Source of the DNA: Virgibacillus dokdonensis
GTDB lineage: Bacteria; Bacillota; Bacilli; Bacillales; Amphibacillaceae
Direction of reading: 5' to 3'
Assembly: GCF_900166595.1 (NCBI RefSeq)
Contig: NZ_LT745763.1
Span: 2,724,986-2,788,985 of the forward strand
Length of the DNA stretch: 64,000 nucleotides
The notes under the pieces are model-generated. The model saw only the letters and a program-made list of their open reading frames with translations. It searched no databases and had not been told where the DNA came from. Every line of letters starts with the position of its first letter. The stretch's first letter is position 1. The translations under genes were made by a program, and so were the position numbers. Positions 39,256-48,362 of the stretch are shown here, piece after piece.

Positions 39256-39480
39256 TTGGACCCTGGCGAAAATTTGTTTTAGTTGAAAGTATAAGGATAA
39301 GGGAAGAAAAGCATGGATTTACTATTATTAGTATGTCCCCTGCTTTAACGCTTATCGGAAGCGGAAGAAATGCAGTAGTATGTAAAATCCGATCGACAAT
39401 AAAGTAATTAAAGTATTTCCATAGATTATGAGCATATAGCACACTTGGTAGGCGAAAGCATGTTAGAAAAACTAGACTAA
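39256..39480 (+). pseudogene. Protein-kinase-like gene, N-terminal relic
   Basis: Plus-strand frames read GPWRKFVLVESIRIREEKHG, SPALTLIGSGRNAVVCKI (a glycine-loop-like motif) and, after a stop, KVIKVF and DYEHIAHLVGESMLEKLD in a shifted frame. This looks like the start of a small Ser/Thr kinase-like protein such as YrzF, interrupted by stops and truncated. The minus ORF at 39251-39487 is only its shadow. The family is tentative. Confidence 0.4.
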
Positions 39481-39502
39481 TTGCCAATTCTTTGTACAGA
39501 AA

Positions 39503-39556
39503 GCCGTATGCTGCTTATACGATAAACTTTAAATTTCTATACCTTCCCTGTAAAAC
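39503..39556 (+). repeat. Dispersed intergenic repeat, tail-only copy
   Basis: GCCGTATGCTGCTTATACGA then TAAACTTTAAATTTCTATAC and CTTCCCTG matches the tail of the copy at 63856 (GCCGTCGTTTTGCTTATACT ...). The head is absent; it lies ~35 bp before a complete copy. Confidence 0.6.
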
Positions 39557-39591
39557 AGCTCCATTCTGCTAATCAAACCATTGAAAAAACA

Positions 39592-39690
39592 TTAGAAAAA
39601 CTTGGCATGTCGCCAGGTCTTATGCGAAAGCCTTTGTTTTTCTTATACTATAAACCAAAAAATATGATGCTTTCCTAAGTGCAAGAAATT
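39592..39690 (+). repeat. Dispersed intergenic repeat, copy 5
   Basis: Full copy: GAAAAACTTGGCATGTCGCC and AGGTCTTATGCGAAAGCC, then GTTTTTCTTATACTATAAAC and GCTTTCCTAAGTGCAAG. The first stem here is ACTTGGC with GCCAGGT, including one G-T pair. Confidence 0.72.
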
Positions 39691-39789
39691 CAAATCGCTC
39701 TATTAGCGGCGAACAACTCCACCACTTCCCACCCTTGTGGGTTGCTTGAAGAAGTTGCGGAAGTACGTTAAAAATAACTTTCAACAGGC

Positions 39790-39826
39790 ACAGCTACATC
39801 GTTTTATAGCGGGGTAGCTTTTTATT
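39790..39826 (+). terminator. Terminator, plus strand
   Basis: GCTAC and GTAGC pair across ~16 nt and are followed by TTTTTATTTTTATTTT. It faces the end of aroD and would stop plus-strand transcripts from the relic region. Confidence 0.65.
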
Positions 39827-39827
39827 T

Positions 39828-40592
39828 TTATTTTGAATAACGATGGATCGTTTGTAGAATATACCTTAATTCAGCAGCTGTTATTTGTCCTGGTGCAGAA
39901 GCTTGTATCGCCGAGCCAAAAGAAGCAGCAGAACCTACAACTTCTCCTCCAACCCTACTTAATATACCTAATGGCCCCATAGCTATGGTAATGAACGGCT
40001 TTTGGGCATAGGTTGATTTCATTTTTGCCGCAACTTGTAATAGACGCAAAACATCTTCTTCATTTTGCGGCATTACCGCTAACTTTACAATATCTGCTCG
40101 GGTCTCTTGCATGGCTATTAGACGTGCTAGCATATCTTTATTAGCCGGAGTGGTTTGAAAATCATGATTAGACATCAGAACAATTACATTATTTTGTCGC
40201 GCAATTTGTACCAGTCTTTCTCGAATCGTTTGTTCTATGTATAGTTCAACATCAATGACGTCAATAAATCCTGACTGTATAACTTGACTTAACAATTCTT
40301 CATAGTAGTTAAGCGTTACTTCTTTCCTCCCCCCTTCTTTATAAGTACGAAAGGTGTAAAGCAATGGAATATCATCGATCAACTTTCTAATTTCTGCTAG
40401 CAAACGGAGAACTTCTTCTATATTAGTGACATGTAAGAAAGCATCCGCACGCCATTCTATCATATCAGGTTTTTCCTGTTTGGCTTCGCTTAATTCATGG
40501 TTAATCTCTTGCAATGTCTCTCCCATTATTGGAATGATAATCTTTGGCATTCCTTTTCCTATATGTATATCTTTAATTTTTACCCTCTTCAC
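39828..40592 (-). CDS. aroD: 3-Dehydroquinate dehydratase, type I
   Basis: Third step of the shikimate pathway, forming 3-dehydroshikimate through a Schiff base. 254 residues, TIM barrel. Visible motifs: EWRADAF near 45-51, MSNHDFQTTP near 140 (catalytic His), ADIVKLAVMPQNEEDV near 164 (Schiff-base Lys) and ITIAMGPLGILSRV near 203. GTG start with GAGGGGG ~11 nt upstream. Divergent from aroK, with an IS element inserted between them. Confidence 0.95.
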   Translation of the reverse strand: MKRVKIKDIHIGKGMPKIIIPIMGETLQEINHELSEAKQEKPDMIEWRADAFLHVTNIEEVLRLLAEIRKLIDDIPLLYTFRTYKEGGRKEVTLNYYEELLSQVIQSGFIDVIDVELYIEQTIRERLVQIARQNNVIVLMSNHDFQTTPANKDMLARLIAMQETRADIVKLAVMPQNEEDVLRLLQVAAKMKSTYAQKPFITIAMGPLGILSRVGGEVVGSAASFGSAIQASAPGQITAAELRYILQTIHRYSK

Positions 40593-40836
40593 ACCTTATG
40601 CCCCCTCGTATAATATATTTAGGCATTACTATTTCAACCAATTATTACTAACTTTATGTTTTTCTGCTTGAAATTTTATACGTACTGAGCCTCCGCACTC
40701 GCAAAAGCGCCAAGCTCATGCTTTTTCCGTTGTAGTCACCACCTTTGTTCAAGCGACTAATTACCTGCTCATCATTCATAGACAAATGCAAATCATCTGT
40801 TTTTACATGTCGTCGCTTCTATTAAATATTTATTAT

Positions 40837-42239
40837 CACTAGCATTGCATTAATTAAACCTGATGATTCAAAATACTGAAAATGTTTAATAATTACGTGT
40901 TCATGATACAAAAAAATCCTTTACAATGGAAGTACAGGTGGTTCCTGTCCAAATCCAAAAGTAAAGGATAATCCGTATGGACAAGAATACACTAAAATCA
41001 TCATTTGGTAAATGGGTTTCACCTATAAATACGAAAAAACTATTTGAACAAGTAGAAGAAAATAAACAAGATTACTACACAAAAAAGCTAACAACTGCAG
41101 GGTATATAAAGCTCATGTTACTTGCCCAACTGCAAGGATTCGAGAGCTTGGAAGAAATGAGCGATGCCCTAATAGATGATGGACTTCAGAAAGCACTGGG
41201 GTTTGAATCGATTAGTACATCTCAGCTATCAAGGAAGAATAATGAAATGAATCCAATGATCCTTTCCCATTTATTCTTGGACCTTGTTTACAAAATAAAA
41301 GGTATCCAATCTAAAAACGGGAAATACATGCCATTGAAAATCATTGATTCTAGCACGCTTCCATTAAACTTAACGAATCATAAGTGGGCAAAGTTCCGTA
41401 AAACAAAAGCAGGAGTTAAGCTACATTTACGACTTATATTTATGAATAAAGATACCGTCTATCCTGAAAAAGCAGTGATTACAACAGCCAAAGAACATGA
41501 CAGAAATCAACTGGAAGTTCTCGTAGACGACAAAGAAGCCATGTATGTGTTTGACCGTGGATACGTTGATTATGAACGATTTGATCGAATGACAGATGAA
41601 GGCTATTTTTTCGTATCAAGACTGAAGAAAAACGCCATCACTCGTGAAGTAGAATCATTTTCTATACCTAAAGATGCTACGGTTTTATCCGACAAGATGG
41701 TTTACATCGGTTCGACGCAAAATCGTACAGAGAATGTATTCCGCCTACTTGAAGTAGTGGATACAAAGGGAAACATTCTACGATTAATTACTAACCGTTT
41801 CGATCTAAATTCCGAAGAGATTAGTGAAATTTACCGTCAACGGTGGGCCATAGAGCTATTTTTCAAATGGCTCAAACAGCATGTAGAGATCAAACACTTT
41901 TATGGCATGAGCGAAACTGCCATTCAAAATCAAATTTTCCTTGCACTTATTGCTTACTGTTTACATGTACTTATCCAGTTAGAGATGAGGAGTAAGAAGT
42001 CCTTACTCCGAATTAGCCGCTGGTTAAATAAAGCGCTGTGGAAACCTGCGTACATCTGGATTCGCAGATTTGACGATAGATCTATTCCGTAAATACATAC
42101 AGTGTCGCTGTTGCTAATAGTTTAATTGTATAATTTTTCCAAATGGACAGACCACCTTTGTTTAGCCTTTGTCTTTTTGGCAAAAAATCCTGCAAAGATG
42201 CTTACTGAATTTTCAAACCATATTTATGCAATGCTAGTG
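40837..42239 (+). mobile_element. Complete IS4-family insertion sequence (IS4Bsu1-like), 1403 bp
   Basis: Terminal inverted repeats CACTAGCATTGCAT (40837-40850) and its complement ATGCAATGCTAGTG (42226-42239) bound one transposase gene and are flanked by 9-bp duplications. Size and transposase resemble the IS4Bsu1 kind of element in Bacillus; that name is by recollection. A second copy is cut by the left window edge. Confidence 0.93.
40977..42092 (+). CDS. IS4-family transposase
   Basis: A full-length 371-residue DDE transposase. First catalytic Asp in PLKIIDSSTLPLN (~125), second in AMYVFDRGYVDYERF (~200), and Glu in the Y-(2)-R-(3)-E-(6)-K signature YRQRWAIELFFKWLKQH (~298-314). The gene begins at ATG 40977, ~140 bp inside the left end. 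No frameshift, so the element may be active. It is almost identical to the partial copy at 1-533. Confidence 0.96.
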   Translation: MDKNTLKSSFGKWVSPINTKKLFEQVEENKQDYYTKKLTTAGYIKLMLLAQLQGFESLEEMSDALIDDGLQKALGFESISTSQLSRKNNEMNPMILSHLFLDLVYKIKGIQSKNGKYMPLKIIDSSTLPLNLTNHKWAKFRKTKAGVKLHLRLIFMNKDTVYPEKAVITTAKEHDRNQLEVLVDDKEAMYVFDRGYVDYERFDRMTDEGYFFVSRLKKNAITREVESFSIPKDATVLSDKMVYIGSTQNRTENVFRLLEVVDTKGNILRLITNRFDLNSEEISEIYRQRWAIELFFKWLKQHVEIKHFYGMSETAIQNQIFLALIAYCLHVLIQLEMRSKKSLLRISRWLNKALWKPAYIWIRRFDDRSIP

Positions 42240-42248
42240 ATTTATTAT

Positions 42249-42622
42249 AAGTCTATTAGACAGGATTGCCAACAAAAATATGATTTTCCTTGTACAAGTT
42301 GCTAGTTTTTCGCTTATAATAAATAAAATGTAACTTCCTGTTTGGATTTTTGTTAAAAGTAATTTGCATGCGCCATTATAAAATAAAGTGATCTTATTAC
42401 CTGTTATTTTCTAATGAAAGATATCAAAAGTTCCTAGATGTAAGGTACTGTTAGACCCCCTCCAAGAATTAGGAGATGAATACTTGGACAGGATAAAAGC
42501 AGGTAAAATGTACCCGCAAAGGACATTTTGATCATATTAATAACCAAATGAGAGAGGAATGAAATCCTCTTTAATTAGAAGATTCGCTTTATTTGTAAGT
42601 CAAAACAGAAAGAGGTAACCCA
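42249..42622. other. Stretch between the IS and aroK
   Basis: No complete gene. Around 42449-42528 a short plus frame (LLDPLQELGDEYLDRIKAGK, then a few residues and a stop) reads like the end of a protein, perhaps a gene remnant; I cannot name it. The aroK ribosome site lies at the right end. Confidence 0.35.
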
Positions 42623-43180
42623 ATGTATAATGAAATTCCTATACGTCAAAAAAGCATTGTTTTAATTGGATTTATGGGAGTTGGTAAAACTTCCATCGGT
42701 AAATCAGTAGCTGCAAAACTGTACAGAGATTTTATTGATGCTGATCAGGTCATCGAAGACATATTTAAAATGCCAACCACAGATATATTTAAAACATATG
42801 GCGAACCGTTTTTCAGAAAAAAAGAAAAAGAGATCATTCATGGTTTATGTGAGCAAAAATTAAAAATTATCTCATTAGGTGGAGGTGCTTTTCTACAAGA
42901 GGATATTAGAAGCATTTGCTTAGAAAAGTGTATTGTTTTCTACCTTGATTTGTCTTGGGATTCATGGAAGGATAGAATTAGTTTACTCATTGACAGTAGA
43001 CCTGTATTACAAGGAAAAAGCTTAGCAGAAATCAAGCAATTATTCCATGAACGTAAAGTCATCTATCAAACGCATCATTCAACGGTGCAGACGGATTTTC
43101 TCATGATAGAAGAAGTAGCAGATTATATTGTTAAAGCTTTAAAAACAGCCTGGGATATTTACGAACCGCAAGCGAAATAG
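42623..43180 (+). CDS. aroK: Shikimate kinase
   Basis: Phosphorylates shikimate at the 3-hydroxyl using ATP. 185 residues. P-loop GFMGVGKTSIGK at 16-27, substrate-binding DADQVIED near 39-46, FRKKEKEII near 64 and LGGGAFLQ near 86 (glycine-rich shikimate site), with the lid residue in DSRPVLQG near 133. AAGAGGTAA precedes the ATG. It stands alone, divergent from aroD across the IS. Confidence 0.94.
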   Translation: MYNEIPIRQKSIVLIGFMGVGKTSIGKSVAAKLYRDFIDADQVIEDIFKMPTTDIFKTYGEPFFRKKEKEIIHGLCEQKLKIISLGGGAFLQEDIRSICLEKCIVFYLDLSWDSWKDRISLLIDSRPVLQGKSLAEIKQLFHERKVIYQTHHSTVQTDFLMIEEVADYIVKALKTAWDIYEPQAK

Positions 43181-43256
43181 GTAGGATGTACACGAGTGAT
43201 ATTTATATTAATATACGACGGATACCTTCAAGAGCTGATAAATGCTTCATCATATT

Positions 43257-43305
43257 TGGAAAAATTTAGCTATCGCCAAGCTTTTCTGGCGATAGCAGTA
43301 GTTAT
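43257..43305 (+). repeat. Dispersed intergenic repeat, copy 6 (head)
   Basis: GCTATCGCCAAGC then TTTTCTGGCGATAGC. Here the second hairpin (GCTATCGCCA with TGGCGATAGC, 10 bp) is perfect while the first is weak (only the right half CCAAG remains). It follows aroK and the tail is not obvious. Confidence 0.65.
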
Positions 43306-43382
43306 TACATAAATATAGCGCAAGTTTGTCATACACACAAGGGTGGCGCGCCAATTAGAAACACACACCAACCATGATACTA

Positions 43383-43694
43383 TTACGTCCATATGTCCAA
43401 CACTTGCCCCCGCTTAATTGCTTTGCCTGATTGCAAATAAAGACACTCATTTGTGATCTGCTTTACCTTCCCTTTGCTAGTTAAAAAATCCCGACCATTA
43501 AAGTACTTAATTTCAATACAGATACCCTGACGAACGGCAGCTTGTAATTGGACGTCCAACTCCTCCAGCTTTTGTTCGTCCAAAATAGGCATTTCTTTGC
43601 GCTCAAGCTTTTCCCACATATCCTGAAGTACATCCACATGCTCTGGTAACATCATAGAGGTCCATTTTATCGTCCCTCGATCATATATCTTCAT
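43383..43694 (-). CDS. YolD-like protein
   Basis: A 103-residue protein of the YolD-like family (DRGTIKWTSMMLPEHVDVLQ near the start, ILDEQKLEELDVQLQAAV in the middle, and a beta-rich C-terminal half). Relatives often sit beside UV-damage DNA polymerases of the UvrX type; none is seen here. ATG 43694 is chosen over GTG 43703 because AAGGGA has proper spacing. It follows the gene at 43696-43911 directly. Function unknown. Confidence 0.75.
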   Translation of the reverse strand: MKIYDRGTIKWTSMMLPEHVDVLQDMWEKLERKEMPILDEQKLEELDVQLQAAVRQGICIEIKYFNGRDFLTSKGKVKQITNECLYLQSGKAIKRGQVLDIWT

Positions 43695-43695
43695 C

Positions 43696-43911
43696 TTATG
43701 CACTTCCCTTTCTTTTCACACGATCACAAGAAAGGATATAGCTAAATTTAAACCTGCGAACTTCTTTACGATAAAAACAAAATGCTATAAATGAGTCTTC
43801 ATATATCTCTATCACACGTATGAATCGTTGTGTTACTCGATTATTTTGATCCATATAAAATAGAACCAGTTTTTGCTTGTTCTCCTTTGACCACTGTAAC
43901 ATGGAGTTCAT
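43696..43911 (-). CDS. Small protein of unknown function upstream of yolD-like gene
   Basis: A 71-residue basic, beta-rich protein (MNSMLQWSKENKQKLVLFYM, ending DRVKRKGSA). AGGGGG lies 8-9 nt before the ATG at 43911; a longer frame to 43953 is less likely. The pattern of short strands with YMDQNNRVTQRFIRVIEI resembles the WYL-like small partner often found with YolD proteins, but this is only an impression. It is probably co-transcribed with the YolD-like gene. Confidence 0.6.
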   Translation of the reverse strand: MNSMLQWSKENKQKLVLFYMDQNNRVTQRFIRVIEIYEDSFIAFCFYRKEVRRFKFSYILSCDRVKRKGSA

Positions 43912-43997
43912 CGTATAGCCCCCTAAAGAACATTTGTTCTTATTATACCACAAAAACCGAACGTGTATACGTGTTTTTTAGTCATTTCAAAAGAAAT

Positions 43998-44249
43998 CTA
44001 CCCTTGTGATTCTGTTTCTTGCCGATCTTTCGTTAATGCTACCAAGGAAAGTGCTTCTCGAACAATGGAATTAATTTTTTCGTGAACAAGAGCTTCTCCA
44101 TATACTTGTTTAGCTGCTTCAATTTGCTCCACAACATCATCAGTAAAATGAATGAGGGGATCATCCGCTTCCATATTGTTATAAAGCTCAATAAAAGTAT
44201 CTAACGCTTTATCAAATTGTTTACTCTCTTCTTCTGAAGCCTTCATCAT
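43998..44249 (-). CDS. Hypothetical small acidic protein
   Basis: An 83-residue acidic, mainly helical protein (ESKQFDKALDTFIELYNNME, then DDVVEQIEAAKQVYGEAL). GGAAGGTG precedes the double ATG. I do not recognise the family. It lies alone between pxpC and the YolD pair, all on the minus strand. Confidence 0.6.
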   Translation of the reverse strand: MMKASEEESKQFDKALDTFIELYNNMEADDPLIHFTDDVVEQIEAAKQVYGEALVHEKINSIVREALSLVALTKDRQETESQG

Positions 44250-44368
44250 GCATCACCTTCCATAAGTTTGCCCTAAAAATAAAACGAACAAACTATAAAA
44301 AAGGAAAAGCGCTTTTTCCGCTTCAGATGTAGCACTCTCCTATTACCTCTCTCGGCACATATTCTCAC

Positions 44369-45364
44369 TCATCCTAAGACTTTCCATTTAATACGAGCTG
44401 CTATTTGCTGTAATATACGCTTATGTTCTAACAATATCGCCTCTGCTTCCTCTAAACGTACCTCTTGAAAACGAACAGAAGTATTTGGTTGCGTTTGAGC
44501 AAGCGTGGCTAAATCCGCCGAAATAACTTGAGCAATTTTTGGATAACCTCCTGTAGTTTGGCTGTCAGCCATTAAAATAATAGGCTGTCCATTTGGAGGA
44601 ACTTGAACGGTTCCAAATGTAACTGCTTCGGAAAGCATATCAAATTTTTCAGTCAAGGATAGCAAGAGACCCGTTAAGCAGTACCCCATTCGGTCTGATT
44701 GCGTTGTAATGGTATAATTTTCATGAAAGAACGCGTACTTACTTTCTTTATCGAATTGCTCAAATTCATTTCCTTTCATAATTCGAATGAATGAATGATT
44801 ATGAAAGGAAATGAGTGGGGAAGGATTGACTGACCAAGGTAAATAATCAGAGGCGCGTTCTAATTGATGCACGAGTGCTTCTGCTATAGGGCTCCTATCA
44901 CCACAAGCAAAAGTATCGCCTTTTTGTAAGGTCCTTCCACCATATCCACCTATGCCAGCTCTTACATACGTACTTTTACTATCCATTATTTTTGGTACAT
45001 GAATACCTCCAGCGAAGGAAACATAGGCATAGCACCCTTTAATAGCAAATTGAAACTGGAGAACAGAACCTTTTCTCACTAAAATCGGACGCCACATAGG
45101 TACTGGTTTCCCATCTAATTTAGGCGTTAAATCGCCTCCAGTAATAGCAATTACATGCGATTCTTTAAATTGTAAGGTTGCCCCAGCTAACGCCATTTCT
45201 ATTACCGCTTCTTCTTCTTCATTTCCTACAAGCAAATTAGCAATTCGTAAAGAATAAGCATCCATTGGTCCGCTTACAATTACTCCATATTTTTGATATC
45301 CAAATCGACCCAAATCCTGAATTGTAGTATACAGACCTGCCTGGAGCACACGTACACTATTCAT
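44369..45364 (-). CDS. pxpC: 5-Oxoprolinase subunit C (KipA-type carboxyltransferase-like)
   Basis: A 331-residue subunit of prokaryotic ATP-dependent 5-oxoprolinase, which opens pyroglutamate to glutamate. Visible motifs: LQAGLYTTIQDLGRFGYQKY near the start, VSGPMDAYSLRIANLLVGN and ILMADSQTTGGYPKIAQVI near 245. ATG 45364 is chosen because GGGAGGGAAGGAG precedes it and it overlaps the pxpB stop; the frame open to 45433 adds non-family residues. PxpB and PxpA are encoded alongside. Confidence 0.92.
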   Translation of the reverse strand: MNSVRVLQAGLYTTIQDLGRFGYQKYGVIVSGPMDAYSLRIANLLVGNEEEEAVIEMALAGATLQFKESHVIAITGGDLTPKLDGKPVPMWRPILVRKGSVLQFQFAIKGCYAYVSFAGGIHVPKIMDSKSTYVRAGIGGYGGRTLQKGDTFACGDRSPIAEALVHQLERASDYLPWSVNPSPLISFHNHSFIRIMKGNEFEQFDKESKYAFFHENYTITTQSDRMGYCLTGLLLSLTEKFDMLSEAVTFGTVQVPPNGQPIILMADSQTTGGYPKIAQVISADLATLAQTQPNTSVRFQEVRLEEAEAILLEHKRILQQIAARIKWKVLG

Positions 45365-46106
45365 TCTCCTTCCCTCCCCGTCGATATTGCCTATACTCCT
45401 CCAGGGATATGGATACGAACTGTATCGTATCACCAGCTTTTAACAAGGATGGCGGTACTTGATTAGGTAAAAATAAATCAATGGGGGTACAGCCAATAAT
45501 CTGCCAGCCTCCTGGCGTCTCTAAAGGATATACACCTGTTTGTGCTCCAGCAATTCCCACTGACCCTGGTGCAATAGTTAAGCGGGGTGTACTTTTGCGA
45601 GGAGTAGCAATTTGTTTACTCATACCACCAATAAAAGGAAAACCAGGGGCAAAACCAAGCATATAGACCAAATATTCTTTTTCCGTATGAATACGAATGA
45701 CATCCTCCATGGACAAATTGTGATAATTGGCGACATACTCTAAATCTGGGCCATAATCACTCCCATAGAGAACAGGGATGACAACCTTTTGTCCAGTAAA
45801 TCTTTTCCTGTCATCGTTTAATTTATGTAGTAGCCCATTTATGTAAGTCCTTACGATTTCAAAAGGAGATATAGGCGTTACATGGGAAGGCTGAGATTCA
45901 TACACCTTATAAGGGTCATAATAAACAGTCACATTAAGGTAAGCAGGTACACATTCTATAAATCCAACAAAAGGGGTCTCTTCTAAAAGAGTTACGAATT
46001 GCAATACTCTTTGGTGTACGATTGGATTTAAATCAGCTCCTAATTGTACTATAAGAGCAGATTCATTAAACGGCCAAACTTTTACTTTATTTAGAACACA
46101 ACTCAT
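45357..46106 (-). CDS. pxpB: 5-Oxoprolinase subunit B (KipI-like)
   Basis: A 249-residue subunit of 5-oxoprolinase, homologous to KipI. VWPFNESALIVQLGADL near the start, VYYDPYKV near 78, YLVYMLGFAPGFPFIGGM near 155 (family hallmark), TPRKSTPRLTIAPGSVGIAG and YPLETPGGWQIIGCTP near 205. AAGGTAATT precedes the ATG. It overlaps pxpC by 8 nt. In B. subtilis the homologue also binds the sporulation kinase KinA, a possible side role here. Confidence 0.93.
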   Translation of the reverse strand: MSCVLNKVKVWPFNESALIVQLGADLNPIVHQRVLQFVTLLEETPFVGFIECVPAYLNVTVYYDPYKVYESQPSHVTPISPFEIVRTYINGLLHKLNDDRKRFTGQKVVIPVLYGSDYGPDLEYVANYHNLSMEDVIRIHTEKEYLVYMLGFAPGFPFIGGMSKQIATPRKSTPRLTIAPGSVGIAGAQTGVYPLETPGGWQIIGCTPIDLFLPNQVPPSLLKAGDTIQFVSISLEEYRQYRRGGKENE

Positions 46107-46318
46107 CCAATTACCTTCTTTAATCCATTTTTCGAAATAATGATAAAAACATATACTGATTATACGACTTATTAAAATAGTACGTCAATATGACATATAG
46201 CAAAATTCTAATTAAACAATAAATAACAATCTTTTCAACATAAAAACAATATGCTACTATTTCTTTATACTAAAAATTTAAAAACTAGTATTAAATCTAT
46301 TAGAAGAGGAAGAAGAGA

Positions 46319-47077
46319 ATGGTATATCAAATAGACTTAAATTGTGATATGGGAGAAAGTTTCGGAAGGTATAAACTAAGCGAGCAAAAGGATATTTTAA
46401 CCTATGTCTCCTCAGCTAACATTGCTTGTGGTTTTCATGCTGGAGACCCTACTGTAATGAGAGAAACAGTGCAACTGGCTCTAGAAAACGGGGTGAAGAT
46501 CGGAGCACACCCTGGCTTGCCAGATTTAAATGGATTTGGAAGGCGAGAGATGGCGATCACAGCTCAACAGGCTTATGATATGGTTATATATCAAATTGGC
46601 GCATTACATGCTTTCTTAACTACATACAATGCGCAAATGCAACACGTGAAGCCCCATGGCGCCTTATATAATATGGCCGCCAAAGACAAGGAGTTGGCTG
46701 CTGCCATTGCGCAAGCTGTAAATGATTTTTCTACGAATCTAGTATTGTATGCTTTATCTGGCAGTGAACTTGCGAAAGCCGGAGAAAAAATCGGTTTAAC
46801 AACTGCCCACGAAGTATTTGCCGATCGCACTTACCAATCAGATGGCTCATTAACTTCTCGTAATGAAAATAATGCATTCATTACCAACAGAGAACAAGCA
46901 GTATCGCAAGTAATTCGTATGGTGACAGAGAGTAAAGTCATTTCTACACAAAAAAATGCTGTTCCACTAAAAGCAGATACCATTTGTATCCATGGAGATG
47001 GTAAACATGCTCTTGAATTTGCTGCTTATATAACCGATGCGTTCCAAAAACACAACATCCGAATTTCCCCAGTTTAA
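46319..47077 (+). CDS. pxpA: 5-Oxoprolinase subunit A (LamB/YcsF)
   Basis: A 252-residue LamB/YcsF-family protein. [13 protein letters not shown] near residue 6, [13 protein letters not shown] near 38, [15 protein letters not shown] near 60 and [10 protein letters not shown] near 108, with conserved acidic and His residues that likely bind metal. Together with PxpB and PxpC it forms the ATP-dependent 5-oxoprolinase. It is transcribed divergently from pxpBC and is followed by a transporter after 19 bp. Confidence 0.94.
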   Translation: MVYQIDLNCDMGESFGRYKLSEQKDILTYVSSANIACGFHAGDPTVMRETVQLALENGVKIGAHPGLPDLNGFGRREMAITAQQAYDMVIYQIGALHAFLTTYNAQMQHVKPHGALYNMAAKDKELAAAIAQAVNDFSTNLVLYALSGSELAKAGEKIGLTTAHEVFADRTYQSDGSLTSRNENNAFITNREQAVSQVIRMVTESKVISTQKNAVPLKADTICIHGDGKHALEFAAYITDAFQKHNIRISPV

Positions 47078-47096
47078 TTGAGAAAGGAAAAACTAC

Positions 47097-48326
47097 ATGA
47101 CTGCAAAGAAAATACATTCTCAACTTGAGACAAAAAAAGTGAAAAAGAAATCTAACAGAAGCATTCTTCTTGGAGCAGCTTTTTTAATGGCGACTTCGTC
47201 AGTAGGCCCAGGATTTTTAACACAAACGACTGTATTTACACAGCAGTTAGCCGCAAGTTTTGCCTTTGTCATATTCGTTTCCTTATTATTAGATGTGTTT
47301 GCACAGCTAAATATTTGGAGGATTATTGCAGTAACCGAGCTACGAGGTCAAGAAATTGCTAATAAAGTTCTCCCTGGGCTTGGTATTATTTTAGCAATTC
47401 TCATCGTGTTGGGAGGTCTTGCTTTTAATATAGGAAACGTTGCTGGAACAGGCCTAGGTTTAAATGCTATGCTCGGTTTAAACCCCATTTATGGAGCAAT
47501 AATAAGTGCCATTTTTGCTATCTTGATTTTCACCATAAAAGAGGCCAGTAAAGCAATGGATAAAGTGGTACAAGTTGCTGGCTTTATTATGATATTATTA
47601 ATGCTCTATGTAGCTTTTAAAACCTCTCCACCTGTTGGGGAAGCGATGATAAACACGGTAAAGCCAGAAAAAATTAGCATGTATGCCATCATTACTTTAG
47701 TTGGAGGAACTGTTGGTGGTTACATCACCTTTGCAGGTGGACATCGTTTGTTAGATGCTGGAATAAAAGGAGAAAAAAATTTATCCTACGTAACAAAAAG
47801 TTCTATAACTGGTATCGTTGTTACAGGTGTAATGCGTGTGGCCTTATTCTTAGCAGTTCTCGGTGTTATCTCACAAGGACTAAGCATAGACCCTAGCAAT
47901 CCCCCTGCTTCCGTTTTTCAACTAGCCGTTGGTGATATAGGGTATCGACTGTTCGGCGTAATTATGTGGGCAGCAGCTATAACTTCTATAGTTGGAGCAG
48001 CCTATACCTCTGTTTCATTTATTCGTTCTTTTAGTCCAGCGATTGAAAAATATCATAATTGGATTACCATTTTATTTATTATCATTTCTACAGCTACATT
48101 TGCTTTCATTGGCAAACCTGTTCAGATGCTTATATTAGTAGGGGCTTTAAATGCCCTTATCTTGCCACTTGCTTTAGGAACCCTATTGGTGGCTGCAAAT
48201 AAGAAAAAAATTGTTGGTTCGTATAAACATCCACTTTGGTTAACAATAACTGGAGGAATTGTAGTTGTGTTGATGGGTTACTTAGGCATTCTAACAATGG
48301 TAGAGCAAATTCCTTTGTTTTTTTAG
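47097..48326 (+). CDS. NRAMP-related membrane transporter (YcsG type)
   Basis: A 409-residue protein with about 11 membrane helices, related to the NRAMP superfamily. Helix 1 carries SSVGPGFLTQTT in place of the metal-binding DPGN motif, and the MPH motif of helix 6 is also absent (GGHRLLDAG lies there), so manganese transport is unlikely. Cotranscription with pxpA, as for B. subtilis ycsG, suggests uptake of 5-oxoproline or a related compound. This is inference. GAAAGGAAA precedes the ATG. Confidence 0.82.
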   Translation: MTAKKIHSQLETKKVKKKSNRSILLGAAFLMATSSVGPGFLTQTTVFTQQLAASFAFVIFVSLLLDVFAQLNIWRIIAVTELRGQEIANKVLPGLGIILAILIVLGGLAFNIGNVAGTGLGLNAMLGLNPIYGAIISAIFAILIFTIKEASKAMDKVVQVAGFIMILLMLYVAFKTSPPVGEAMINTVKPEKISMYAIITLVGGTVGGYITFAGGHRLLDAGIKGEKNLSYVTKSSITGIVVTGVMRVALFLAVLGVISQGLSIDPSNPPASVFQLAVGDIGYRLFGVIMWAAAITSIVGAAYTSVSFIRSFSPAIEKYHNWITILFIIISTATFAFIGKPVQMLILVGALNALILPLALGTLLVAANKKKIVGSYKHPLWLTITGGIVVVLMGYLGILTMVEQIPLFF

Positions 48327-48362
48327 AAAAACTTGGTTAGCGCCAATCTTTATAGATCGAGG
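48323..48362 (+). repeat. Dispersed intergenic repeat, copy 7 (head)
   Basis: GAAAAACTTGGTTAGCGCC then AATCTTTATAGATCG, immediately after the transporter stop. Only the head is recognisable. Confidence 0.55.

Larger units (their letters stand above)
40828..42248 (+). repeat. 9-bp target-site duplication of the IS
   Basis: ATTTATTAT occurs at 40828-40836 directly before the left end and again at 42240-42248 directly after the right end. The match is perfect, implying a recent insertion with no later rearrangement at this site. Confidence 0.93.
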
